Assembly: GCF_004022705.2 (NCBI RefSeq)
Contig: NZ_RZOY02000011.1
Coordinates: forward strand, 124,001-188,000
From: Mesorhizobium sp. M2D.F.Ca.ET.226.01.1.1
GTDB taxonomy: Bacteria > Pseudomonadota > Alphaproteobacteria > Rhizobiales > Rhizobiaceae
DNA: 64,000 nucleotides
Reading direction: 5' to 3'
Shown piece by piece: positions 1-7,280 of the stretch. The notes under the pieces are model-generated. The model saw only the letters and a program-made list of their open reading frames with translations, did no database searches and was not told where the DNA came from. How positions within the stretch are numbered: the stretch's first letter is position 1; each line of letters starts with the position of its first letter. Both the position numbers and the translations under genes were made by a program.

Positions 1-65
1 GTCTTCAGCCAGGTCTCGCGCGCCGCCTGAAGGTCGGGTTTTGCCGGGATGAGGAATTCCTGCAT
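1..65 (-). CDS. N-terminus of a divergent gene, possibly tyrosine recombinase XerC (partial)
   Basis: An open frame begins with ATG at 65-63 on the minus strand and runs off the left edge, giving 21 residues that start MQEFLIPAKPDLQAARETWL. From memory, rhizobial XerC proteins begin with a similar IPAKPDL...AR..WL stretch before their core-binding domain. That resemblance is the only basis for the name. The gene is divergent from rimM with about 100 bases between them. Too little is visible to confirm either the start or the family. Confidence 0.4.
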   Translation of the reverse strand, partial: MQEFLIPAKPDLQAARETWLK

Positions 66-163
66 CACGCCAGTTTCACGCATCCGGGTTAGGAAGCGGT
101 GAAGAGGCGGTCATTGAAATGACGGCTTGAGGGGGATAGAGCAGGGCAAAGGAAGCGCCGCCG

Positions 164-760
164 ATGTCGAAGCTCGAAAACCCCGTACAGATGGCCGTCA
201 TCGGTGCCGCGCACGGCATCAAGGGCGAGCTCCGGGTAAAGACCTTTACCGGCGATCCGCTGGCGCTGGCCGACTATGGCCCGCTTTATGCCAAGGATGG
301 CCGCGCCTTCCAGATCAACGATATCAGGCCGGCGGGCACCGTCGTCGTCGTGCGCTTCAAGGGTATAAACGATCGCAATGCCGCCGAGGCGCTGGCCGGC
401 ACAGAGCTTTTCGTCGACCGCTCAGTGCTGCCGGATGACGGCGAGGAGGACGAGTTCTATCACGCCGATCTCATCGGGCTCGATGTCAGGGACGATACCG
501 GCGTCATCGGTAAGGTCGTCGCCGTGCATAATTTCGGCGGCGGCGACATCCTCGATGTCACGCTTGCCGGCCGCAAGGGCGTGCTGATCCCGTTCACACA
601 GGCCGCGGTGCCGCATGTCTCGATCGCCGAGGGTTTCGTCCAGGTCGATCCGCTGGCGGCGGGACTGGTCGATGACGAGGAGGACGAAGCGCCGAGCCGT
701 TCCCGCTTCGACCCGAAGGGCAGGCCGCGCGGACCGAAGGATGCCGGGGGCAACCGTTGA
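164..760 (+). CDS. rimM: Ribosome maturation factor RimM
   Basis: This encodes a 198-residue protein that helps assemble the head of the 30S subunit by binding ribosomal protein S19. The N-terminal RimM barrel begins near MAVIGAAHGIKGELRVKTFT and is followed by the PRC-barrel half with the FYHADLIGLDV stretch. The tail is acidic and then basic, an extension common in alphaproteobacteria. AAGGAAG lies nine bases before the ATG. The stop codon overlaps the TTG start of trmD (TTGA), so the two are translationally coupled. The usual upstream partner rpsP is not here; a divergent gene lies on the left instead. Confidence 0.95.
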   Translation: MSKLENPVQMAVIGAAHGIKGELRVKTFTGDPLALADYGPLYAKDGRAFQINDIRPAGTVVVVRFKGINDRNAAEALAGTELFVDRSVLPDDGEEDEFYHADLIGLDVRDDTGVIGKVVAVHNFGGGDILDVTLAGRKGVLIPFTQAAVPHVSIAEGFVQVDPLAAGLVDDEEDEAPSRSRFDPKGRPRGPKDAGGNR

Positions 761-1461
761 ACTTTATCGCCTCGGTGCTGACGCTCTATCCGGAAATGTT
801 CCCGGGCGCGCTCGGTCTGTCGCTTGCCGGCCGAGCGCTGGAGGCCGGGACATGGTCGCTGGAAGCGATCCAGATCCGCGATTTCGCCACCGACAAGCAT
901 CGCACCGTCGACGACACGCCGGCCGGCGGCGGCGCCGGCATGGTGATGCGCGCCGACGTGCTGGCCAAGGCCATCGACCACGCCTCGCCGCCCGGCGATC
1001 CGCGCCCGCGCCTGTTGATGAGCCCGCGCGGCAAGCCGCTGACGCAGGCGCGCGTACGCGAGCTTGCCGCCGGGCCTGGCGCCGTCATCCTGTGCGGCCG
1101 CTTCGAGGGCGTCGACCAGCGGCTGATCGAGGCGCGGGCGCTGGAGGAGGTCTCGGTCGGTGATTTCATCCTGTCCGGTGGCGAGCCGGCCGCGCTGGTG
1201 TTGCTCGACGCCGTGGTGCGGCTGCTGCCGGGCGTCATGGGTAATGCGGTCTCGGGTGACGAAGAAAGCTTTGAGAACGGCCTGCTCGAGCATCCGCACT
1301 ATACGCGGCCGCAGGAGTTCGAGGGCCGGCCGATCCCGGATGTGCTGATTTCGGGCAACCACAAGAAGATTGCCGAATGGCGACGCGCCGAGGCCGAGAA
1401 GCTGACGCGGGAACGGCGGCCGGACTTGCTTGGCGCTATGCCTCAGCCCTTGGTGAAATAG
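757..1461 (+). CDS. trmD: tRNA (guanine-37-N1)-methyltransferase TrmD
   Basis: TrmD puts the m1G37 mark on tRNAs that read CUN, CCN and CGG codons, which prevents +1 frameshifting. The protein is 234 residues and starts at a TTG that overlaps the rimM stop. The trefoil-knot SAM site is visible as LCGRFEGVDQR and SVGDFILSGGEPAA, and DDTPAGGGAGMVM is the conserved N-terminal loop. The C-terminal domain carries HPHYTRPQEFEG. The 3' end overlaps the convergent permease gene by 19 bases, so the two transcripts run into each other. Confidence 0.96.
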   Translation: MNFIASVLTLYPEMFPGALGLSLAGRALEAGTWSLEAIQIRDFATDKHRTVDDTPAGGGAGMVMRADVLAKAIDHASPPGDPRPRLLMSPRGKPLTQARVRELAAGPGAVILCGRFEGVDQRLIEARALEEVSVGDFILSGGEPAALVLLDAVVRLLPGVMGNAVSGDEESFENGLLEHPHYTRPQEFEGRPIPDVLISGNHKKIAEWRRAEAEKLTRERRPDLLGAMPQPLVK

Positions 1462-2195
1462 TAGAAAGCCAGAAACAGGCCGACCGCGACGACGAAACCG
1501 CGCACGACGGCCTGCGGCACGCGCTTGGCGATCCATACCCCGGCATAGCCGCCGAGCGCCCCGCCCGGGATCATGACGATCGCCTGCGGCCAGGCAACGA
1601 CGCCCCCGGAAACGAACACCAGGATGGCGACAACCGCGATCACGATGGACAGCATGTTCTTCAGCGCGTTGAGCCGGTGGTAGTCGCCGGCCTGCGTCAG
1701 GCCGAGGGTGGCGAGCATCATCACGCCCATGCCGGCGCCGAAGAAGCCGCCATAGGCCGCGGTCGCGAATTGCGCGATTGAACCGGCGAGCGAGCCGACC
1801 GAGGCCTGGTGTTCCGGCCCCGCCGCCGGCTTCAGCCACGGTCCGGCGGCGAACAGGGCGGTCGCGGCGATCAGCAGCCAGGGCACAAGGGCGCGGAACG
1901 ACGGATTGGAGAGGGCGAGCAGGATGAGCGAGCCGGCCAGCGCGCCGAGCGCCGAGATCAGGCAAAGCAGCAGGGCGCCCCGCCAGAAATGCCGGATATC
2001 GGTCCAATAGGCGAGCGTCGAGGTGATGTAGCCCGGCAGCTGCGTCACCGAGGAGGTGGCGTTGGCGACGATCGGCGGCAGCCCGACCAGCGTCATGGCG
2101 CCAAAGGTGAGGAAAGTGCCGCCGCCGGCGACCGCATTGGCGGCGCCGGAGACAAAACCCGCGAGAAACAGCAAGGCGGCATCGAAAAGACTCAT
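1443..2195 (-). CDS. TauE/SafE-family sulfite exporter-like membrane permease
   Basis: This is a 250-residue polytopic membrane protein of the TauE/SafE (DUF81) family, whose members move sulfite, sulfoacetate or other organosulfur anions; the substrate here is unknown. The family signature GFVSGAANAVAGGGTFLTF occurs in the first membrane segment and is echoed in the second half by AYGGFFGAGMGVMML, as expected for an internally duplicated fold. About eight hydrophobic segments can be seen. GGGGAA lies just before the ATG. The gene is inserted backwards between trmD and rplS, which are often neighbours in one operon, so the cluster is split here. Confidence 0.85.
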   Translation of the reverse strand: MSLFDAALLFLAGFVSGAANAVAGGGTFLTFGAMTLVGLPPIVANATSSVTQLPGYITSTLAYWTDIRHFWRGALLLCLISALGALAGSLILLALSNPSFRALVPWLLIAATALFAAGPWLKPAAGPEHQASVGSLAGSIAQFATAAYGGFFGAGMGVMMLATLGLTQAGDYHRLNALKNMLSIVIAVVAILVFVSGGVVAWPQAIVMIPGGALGGYAGVWIAKRVPQAVVRGFVVAVGLFLAFYYFTKG

Positions 2196-2485
2196 TTCCC
2201 CCGCTTAGAAAGCTTGCGGCGCGCGCGCAACCTGTCACGGCGGCCATGTCATGGGGCCATCAAGCGCAAAAAATATGCCTCGAAGAGGTGACAAAGCGCC
2301 GAAATAGCTGTATGTCGCCGCCCGAACCGGAAGAACGATCTTCTGGACCCGTCAACAAATGACGGTGTAGCCGTCCCTGCCCAATGTCCTATCGCGGACA
2401 AAGGGCATAGCCGAGCGGTCGTTGGAACTGCAAGGCGAGTTGAGGACGCTCTGACTGTCGGAAGAACAAGAAGTGGATATTTGAG

Positions 2486-3004
2486 ATGGATCTCATCCGT
2501 CAGCTCGAGGCCGAACAGGCCGCCAAGATCGAAGCCAAGCGCAAGCTGCCCGAATTCCAGCCGGGCGACACCGTGCGCGTCCAGGTGCGCGTCACCGAAG
2601 GTAGCCGCACCCGCGTCCAGGCCTATGAGGGCGTCGTCATCGCCCGCTCCGGCTCCGGCTTCCAGGAGAATTTCACCGTCCGCAAGATTTCCTACGGCGA
2701 AGGCGTCGAGCGCGTTTTCCCGGTCTACTCGCCGATGGTCGAGGGCGTCGAGATCGTGCGCCGCGGCAAGGTGCGCCGCGCCAAGCTCTATTACCTGCGT
2801 GACCGTCGCGGCAAGTCGGCCCGCATTTCGGAAAACACCGGCGTGCGCGCCCGCAAGCTGAACGACGAAGAGCGCGACGCGCTGAACGCCGAGCGCGCCC
2901 GCATCGAGGCCGAGAAGGTCGCCGCCGCCCAAGCGCTGGCCGCCGAGACGGCCGCCAAGGAAGCCGCCGAGAAGAAGGCCGCCGAGGCCGCTTCCGCCGA
3001 ATAA
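2486..3004 (+). CDS. rplS: 50S ribosomal protein L19
   Basis: L19 lies at the 30S-50S interface, where it contacts bridge B8. The core (residues 1-125) is typical, with the conserved PGDTVRVQVRV and RRGKVRRAKLYYLRDRRGK motifs. An alanine-, glutamate- and lysine-rich tail of about 45 residues follows, an extension seen in rhizobial L19. The total is 172 residues against about 115 in E. coli. The 290 bases before the gene hold no other gene and must contain its own promoter, because the TauE gene separates it from trmD. I did not identify a specific leader structure there. Confidence 0.96.
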   Translation: MDLIRQLEAEQAAKIEAKRKLPEFQPGDTVRVQVRVTEGSRTRVQAYEGVVIARSGSGFQENFTVRKISYGEGVERVFPVYSPMVEGVEIVRRGKVRRAKLYYLRDRRGKSARISENTGVRARKLNDEERDALNAERARIEAEKVAAAQALAAETAAKEAAEKKAAEAASAE

Positions 3005-3028
3005 GGCGCTTCGACAGCATTGGTTCGG

Positions 3029-3060
3029 AAAGGCGGCTTCGGCCGCCTTTTTCGTTTTTT
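3029..3060 (+). terminator. Rho-independent terminator of rplS
   Basis: A nine-base-pair stem (AAAGGCGGC/GCCGCCTTT, 3029-3037 and 3042-3050) is closed by a TTCG tetraloop and followed by a T-rich run to 3060. It starts 25 bases after the rplS stop codon. Confidence 0.9.
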
Positions 3061-3105
3061 CACCGAACTGTGATCGCTTGCCGCAGGAAAACCGCGACGC
3101 CATCG

Positions 3106-3145
3106 TTGACAATCATTATCTTGTACACTAAATAATCGTGTACAA
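3106..3145 (+). promoter_or_regulatory. ohr promoter with an OhrR-type operator
   Basis: A TTGACA -35 box (3106-3111) is followed after 17 bases by a TAAATA -10 box (3129-3134). The perfect inverted repeat TTGTACAC-N9-GTGTACAA (3121-3128 and 3138-3145) brackets the -10 box. A MarR-type repressor bound there would block polymerase. The ohrR gene is the second gene of the operon, so autorepression relieved by organic hydroperoxides is the likely control. Confidence 0.75.
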
Positions 3146-3162
3146 ATCAAATGGAGATCAAG

Positions 3163-3597
3163 ATGTCTGCACTGTACACCGCCCAGGCTCACGTTAGCGG
3201 CGGCCGCAACGGTCACGGCGAAACCAGCGACGGCCTACTCAAGGTCGATCTTGCTATGCCGAAGGAACTCGGCGGCAAGGGCGGCGCCACCAATCCCGAG
3301 CAGCTTTTCGCGGTGGGCTATGCCGCCTGCTTCGAGAGCGCGGTGCGTTTTGTCGCCCGTCAGCAGAAGCTGCCGCTAGAGGACGCTTCGATTACCTCCA
3401 CAGTGAGCCTCCATCCGAACGACCAGGGCGGCTTCCGCCTCGGCGTCGCGCTGGCGGCTGAAATCAAGGGGCTTGGTCAGGCGAGCGCCGAGGCGCTTGT
3501 ATCGGAAGCGCACAAGATCTGCCCTTATTCCAACGCGATCCGGGGCAATATCGACGTGGTGCTGTCCGCCACGGCGCTTCCGGCAAAGGCAGCATGA
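3163..3597 (+). CDS. ohr: Organic hydroperoxide resistance protein Ohr
   Basis: Ohr is a thiol peroxidase of the OsmC/Ohr fold that reduces fatty-acid and other organic hydroperoxides using lipoylated partners. The two catalytic cysteines are visible in YAACFESA (about residue 56) and HKICPYSNA (about residue 120). The protein is 144 residues when started at the ATG at 3163, which has GGAGA six bases upstream; an in-frame ATG at 3151 contains that ribosome-binding site and is less likely. The stop overlaps the ATG of ohrR (ATGA). Expression should be induced by peroxide through the palindrome around its -10 box. Confidence 0.92.
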   Translation: MSALYTAQAHVSGGRNGHGETSDGLLKVDLAMPKELGGKGGATNPEQLFAVGYAACFESAVRFVARQQKLPLEDASITSTVSLHPNDQGGFRLGVALAAEIKGLGQASAEALVSEAHKICPYSNAIRGNIDVVLSATALPAKAA

Positions 3598-4094
3598 CGA
3601 CGACAACCGAAACCATGGCCAAGATAGCCCCGGCTCAGGACGCTGGGGCTATCGCCGTGCCGCGCCTCGACCAGCAGCTCTGCTTCGCGCTCTATTCGGC
3701 CAGCGGGCTGATGACCAAGCTCTACCGGCCGCTGCTTGAGCCGCTCGGCCTCACCTATCCGCAATATCTGGCAATGCTGGCGCTGTGGCAGCATTCGCCG
3801 AGCACGATCGGCGAGCTTGGCGCGGCACTGGGTCTCGATTCGGCGACGCTAACGCCGCTGATCAAACGCATGGAAGCCGGCGGGTTGGTGACGCGCCGGC
3901 GCGACCATGCCGACGAGCGCCGGGTCCTGGTCGAGCCGACCGCGAAGGGTCAGGCGCTGCGGGCGAAGATGAAGGACGTGCAGGAAGGACTGGGCTGCGC
4001 CATGCCTTTGGACCGGGCCGAACTGAAGGCTCTGCACGGCACGCTGACACGGCTGGTCGCCGGGTTGCGCGAGGCCACCGCCGATCAGGAGTGA
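3594..4094 (+). CDS. ohrR: MarR-family peroxide-sensing repressor OhrR
   Basis: This is a 166-residue winged-helix regulator. The reactive cysteine typical of OhrR is present near the N-terminus in DQQLCFALYSAS (about residue 30), followed by the tyrosine-rich YRPLLEPLGLTYPQYLAMLALW segment. The DNA-binding helix lies in LGLDSATLTPLIKRMEA and the wing in RRRDHADERRVLVEPT. The gene overlaps ohr by four bases, so repressor and target are co-transcribed. An in-frame ATG at codon 8 is an alternative start. It presumably binds the 25-base palindrome at 3121-3145. Confidence 0.9.
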   Translation: MTTTTETMAKIAPAQDAGAIAVPRLDQQLCFALYSASGLMTKLYRPLLEPLGLTYPQYLAMLALWQHSPSTIGELGAALGLDSATLTPLIKRMEAGGLVTRRRDHADERRVLVEPTAKGQALRAKMKDVQEGLGCAMPLDRAELKALHGTLTRLVAGLREATADQE

Positions 4095-4261
4095 TCCGGC
4101 AACGGCCATCCACAAAACCATTTCCGAAGAGCATTGGATTTGCGTATAGCGCGCAACGTCGCAGCGCACCGGCTTGCAAGGCGCTTGCGGCAAGCTAAAG
4201 TCGGCGCCGGATTTTCTCAGGCCGCGAAATTGCAGCGCGGTCGCACCTTCGGAGATTTGTC

Positions 4262-5059
4262 ATGACCAAGTCGAAATTGCTGCTGGCCGCCATGGTGGCC
4301 TGCCTTCTGGCGCCCGTCGCCGCGCTCGCCGACAATTTACCCGATCTCGGCGGCAAGAAGGTCGTGGTGGTGACGGAGAACGCCTATCCGCCGCTGCAGT
4401 TCATCGACAAGAAGACCGGCAAGCAGATCGGCTGGGAATATGACGCGATGGACGAGATCGCCAAGCGGCTGAATTTCAAGGTCGAGTACCAGAACACCTC
4501 CTGGGACGCGATGATCCAGGCGGTTTCCGACAACCAGTACAACATCGGCATGACCGGCATCACCATCAAGGACGACCGCAAGGAGAAGGTCGACTTCTCC
4601 GATCCGTATATGCGCTCGGAGCAGTTCATGCTGGTGCGCGGCGATGAAAGCCGCTTCACCGACGCCAAGAGTTTTGGCGCCTTCAAGGATGGGTTGATCG
4701 GCGCCCAGCCCGGCACCACGCCCTTCTACACCGCCGTCTACAGCGTGCTCGACGGCAACGAGCAGAACCCGCGCATCAAGCTGTTCGAGACGTTCGGCGC
4801 CACCGTGCAGGCGCTCAAGGCGGGCGACGTCGACGTGGTGCTGACCGACGGCACCGCCGGCAAGGGCTATGTCGACGCCTCCGAAGGCAAGCTGAAGCTG
4901 ATCGGCGGGCCGCTCGGCACCGAGGACTTTGGGTTCATCTTTCCGAAGGGCTCGGACCTGGTGAAGCCGGTCAACGCCGCGATCGCCTCGCTCAAGGCCG
5001 ACGGCACGCTCGACAAGCTCAACAAGAAGTGGTTCCTCGATTACAAGATGGGGCAGTGA
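4262..5059 (+). CDS. Amino-acid ABC transporter, periplasmic binding protein
   Basis: This is a 265-residue family-3 solute-binding protein. A signal peptide is evident (KSKLLLAAMVACLLAPVAALA, cleavage after about residue 23). It is followed by the ligand-binding opening VTENAYPPLQFID and the domain-2 segments ITIKDDRKEKVDFSDPYM and AQPGTTPFY. Relatives bind polar amino acids such as glutamine or arginine; the exact ligand cannot be read. GGAGA lies ten bases before the ATG. The matching permease follows after a 260-base gap that is mostly a palindromic repeat. No ATPase gene is linked. Confidence 0.9.
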   Translation: MTKSKLLLAAMVACLLAPVAALADNLPDLGGKKVVVVTENAYPPLQFIDKKTGKQIGWEYDAMDEIAKRLNFKVEYQNTSWDAMIQAVSDNQYNIGMTGITIKDDRKEKVDFSDPYMRSEQFMLVRGDESRFTDAKSFGAFKDGLIGAQPGTTPFYTAVYSVLDGNEQNPRIKLFETFGATVQALKAGDVDVVLTDGTAGKGYVDASEGKLKLIGGPLGTEDFGFIFPKGSDLVKPVNAAIASLKADGTLDKLNKKWFLDYKMGQ

Positions 5060-5120
5060 GCGCTGTTGTTGCCAATGATGCGCGACAGCGGGGCTAAGTA
5101 TCCAGAGGCCTCATTCCTTC

Positions 5121-5278
5121 ACACCCCCCTCTGTCCTGCCGGACATCTCCCCCGCAAGGGGGGAGATCGGATGTCGCGTTGGCTTTCGCCAATCTCCAAC
5201 GTTGAAGGCAAAGCGGCGGTGAAGCTGCCAATCTCCCCCCTTGCGGGGGAGATGCCCGGCAGGGCAGAGGGGGGTGTG
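5121..5278. repeat. Palindromic intergenic repeat, family C, copy 1
   Basis: About 158 bases begin with CCCCCCTCTGTCCTGCCGGA and end with an inverted copy of the same words, with GGAGATG/CATCTCC arms and a central SWITCH-like GGCTTTCGCCAATCTCCAAC core. A close second copy lies at 17466-17626. It separates the binding-protein gene from its permease and could fold into a large hairpin in the transcript, which might lower permease expression. Confidence 0.85.
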
Positions 5279-5319
5279 CCGGAACGCGACCTTCGCAATT
5301 ATCTTGCTGGCACCGCCTG

Positions 5320-6135
5320 ATGCCGACACCCGCTACCACCATCACCAAACCCGAATTCCCGTGGTGGCTTGCCGCCGCGCTCGTCCTCGCATTGGCCGCG
5401 GCGCTTGCCATCGCGTCCAGCGATCTCTACGCGCAGGTCTTCGCCACCGTTGCCAAGGGCATCGGCATCACCATCTTCGTCACCGCGGTCGCCTTCGCGC
5501 TCGCCTCCGCGCTCGGGCTCGGCATCGCGCTGATGGCGCTGTCGGGATCGCAGTGGCTGCGCCAGATCGCGCGCTTCTATGTCGAGATCATCCGCGGCGT
5601 GCCGATCCTGGTGCTGTTGTTCTGGATCGCCTTTGCCGGCGCGCCGGCCGTCGTCGCCGCCTGGAACGCGCTGACCGCGCCGCTGCAGAGCGCCGGGTTC
5701 ATCGGCGAACTTCTGGTGCGCGACGTCTCGCTGCTGTGGCGCGCCATCATGGCGCTGACCATCGGCTACTCGGCCTTCATCTCGGAAGTGTTCCGCGCCG
5801 GCATCCAGTCGGTCGAGAAAGGCCAGATCGAAGCCGCCAAGGCGCTCGGGCTGACGCGGGTGCAGCGCTTTCGGTTGATCGTGTTCCCGCAGGCGATCCG
5901 CACCATCCTGCCGCCGCTCGGCAACGACTTCGTCGCCATGGTCAAGGATTCCTCTTTGGTGTCGGTGCTCGGCGTTTCCGACATCACCCAGATCGGCAAG
6001 GTCTATGCCGCCGGCTCGTTCCGCTTTTTCGAGACCTATTCGATCGTCGCCTATATCTACCTCATCCTGACCGTCGGCCTGTCGTTGGCGCTCAGGGCGC
6101 TGGAGCAGCGGCTGCGCCGGCAGCATCAGGAATAG
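5320..6135 (+). CDS. Amino-acid ABC transporter, inner-membrane permease
   Basis: This 271-residue protein belongs to the HisM/GlnP type of polar amino-acid permeases. An N-terminal membrane segment (WWLAAALVLALAAALAIA) precedes four or five more. The ATPase-contacting EAA loop is clear in QIEAAKALGLTRVQRFRLIVFPQAIR, preceded by EIIRGVPILVLLFWIAFAG. It follows the binding protein in the same direction and presumably works with it. The cytoplasmic ATPase must come from elsewhere, since the next gene is a methyltransferase. The start codon has only a weak ribosome-binding site. Confidence 0.9.
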   Translation: MPTPATTITKPEFPWWLAAALVLALAAALAIASSDLYAQVFATVAKGIGITIFVTAVAFALASALGLGIALMALSGSQWLRQIARFYVEIIRGVPILVLLFWIAFAGAPAVVAAWNALTAPLQSAGFIGELLVRDVSLLWRAIMALTIGYSAFISEVFRAGIQSVEKGQIEAAKALGLTRVQRFRLIVFPQAIRTILPPLGNDFVAMVKDSSLVSVLGVSDITQIGKVYAAGSFRFFETYSIVAYIYLILTVGLSLALRALEQRLRRQHQE

Positions 6136-6150
6136 CCAGCTGGCATCTCT

Positions 6151-6210
6151 TCGTTTTTGACGCTATTCCGGACGGAAAACCAGGTCCCACTTTTCCCGGA
6201 ATTCCTCTAC
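6151..6210 (+). repeat. Repeat family B, copy 1 (diverged)
   Basis: The words CTATTCCGGACGGAAAACC and CTTTTCCCGGAATTCCTCTA match the ACGCAATTCCGGACGG / TTTTCCTGGAATTGCTCTA element found at 29826, 31819 and 39049 (plus strand) and 54990 and 56529 (reversed). It sits between the permease and the methyltransferase. Confidence 0.7.
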
Positions 6211-6245
6211 CTTGGACGACAGGCATCCGGCGGAGGAGACGCCCC

Positions 6246-6881
6246 ATGAATTTCGACAAGGCCAATGCGGCGCTGGATTCCGTCTATGCGGCCGAAACGC
6301 CGGAAGCGCTGGCCAAGGCCTATGCCGACTGGGCGGCGACCTATGACAGCGAGACCGCCTCGCTCGGCTACCTACTGCCGTTCCTGATCACCGCCTGGGT
6401 GGCACGGCACGTGCCGGCGGGCGAAGGCCCGCTGCTCGACGCCGGCTGCGGCACCGGCCTGTCGGGGCCGTCGCTGAAGGCGCTGGGCTATGGCGACATC
6501 GCCGGCCTCGATCTTTCCGACGACATGCTGAAGCTCGCCGGCAGCCGCGGCGCTTACAATGTGTTGAAAAAGGCAATGCTCGGCGGGCCGCTGCCCTGGC
6601 CCGACCGGCATTTCCGAGCCTTCTTCTCGACCGGCGTCTTCACCATCGGCCACGCGCCGGCCTCCGGCTTGCACGAACTTGTGCGCATCACCCGGACCGG
6701 CGGCCACGCCATCTTCACAGTGCGCGACCAGGTTTTCGAGAGCGGCGGTTTCAAGTCGGTGTTCGATGAGTTGGAGCGGGTAGGGAGATGGCGGCTCGTG
6801 GAGCAAAGCCCGTGGTTCCGCTGCTACGCGATCGGCGATCCGGAAGCGCTGGTGAAGACGTTCGTGTTCGAGGTGGTGTGA
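6246..6881 (+). CDS. Class I SAM-dependent methyltransferase
   Basis: This is a 211-residue protein with a Rossmann methyltransferase core. Motif I is LLDAGCGTGLSG (about residues 63-74). The acidic end of strand 2 is DIAGLDLSDDMLKLA, and a later strand is GGHAIFTVRD. The YAAETPEALAKAYADWAATYD N-terminus is typical of Williams-Beuren-syndrome-27-like methyltransferases. The ATG at 6246 follows GGAGGAGACGCCCC, which fits as its ribosome-binding site. Substrate unknown. It stands alone between two repeat elements. Confidence 0.8.
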   Translation: MNFDKANAALDSVYAAETPEALAKAYADWAATYDSETASLGYLLPFLITAWVARHVPAGEGPLLDAGCGTGLSGPSLKALGYGDIAGLDLSDDMLKLAGSRGAYNVLKKAMLGGPLPWPDRHFRAFFSTGVFTIGHAPASGLHELVRITRTGGHAIFTVRDQVFESGGFKSVFDELERVGRWRLVEQSPWFRCYAIGDPEALVKTFVFEVV

Positions 6882-6893
6882 GCGCCAGCCTCT

Positions 6894-7040
6894 TCTTCCC
6901 CCCTTTGTGGGGGAAGGTGGCCGCGTAGCGGCCGGATGAGGGGTGCTCCAGGGAATGCCGGCGTCTCACTCCGCTGGAACACCCCTCATCCGTCTCGGCG
7001 CTGCGCGCCGATCCACCTTCTCCCACAAGGGGAGAAGGGG
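6894..7040. repeat. Palindromic intergenic repeat, family D
   Basis: Outer words CCCCTTTGTGGGGGAAGG and CCTTCTCCCACAAGGGGAGA are inverted copies. Inside them GGATGAGGGGTG and CACCCCTCATCC are also inverted. The roughly 147-base element could form a long cruciform or RNA hairpin downstream of the methyltransferase gene. Only one copy is in this window. Confidence 0.7.
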
Positions 7041-7090
7041 GCGCCCCGCCGCAATTGCCGAAAAGCCAAAACATTGCTATCTACCCCGCC

Positions 7091-7207
7091 ATGGAAAAGC
7101 TTTTCAGCGATCCGGCCTATAAGGGTTTCGTGCTGCAGGACAGAAAGCGCCTGCCGTCGCGTTTCTCCGCGCGCGTTTGCGGCGCGCTGACCAGCCGACT
7201 TCGCTGA
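7091..7207 (+). CDS. Possible small ORF upstream of leuC (38 aa)
   Basis: A short frame starts MEKLFSDPAYKGFVLQDRK and ends in a basic stretch, 73 bases before leuC. It has no leucine run, so it is not a classical leucine leader peptide, and there is no clear ribosome-binding site. Codon use is ordinary. It may be a leader ORF, a remnant or chance. Confidence 0.2.
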   Translation: MEKLFSDPAYKGFVLQDRKRLPSRFSARVCGALTSRLR

Positions 7208-7280
7208 GCCGACCGATCGCAGTCGTCGCGCCGGATTGCCGGCGTGCTTTTCCCATTCTCATATCGACGGATTTACGCAC

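Noticed and set aside
460..2247. 595-codon minus-strand frame covering trmD and the TauE gene
   Set aside because: The real TauE protein is in another frame; this one has no start signal and overlaps rimM and trmD on the opposite strand.
7091..7207. Leucine attenuator before leuC
   Set aside because: The short frame has no run of leucine codons and I find no terminator/antiterminator pair before leuC.
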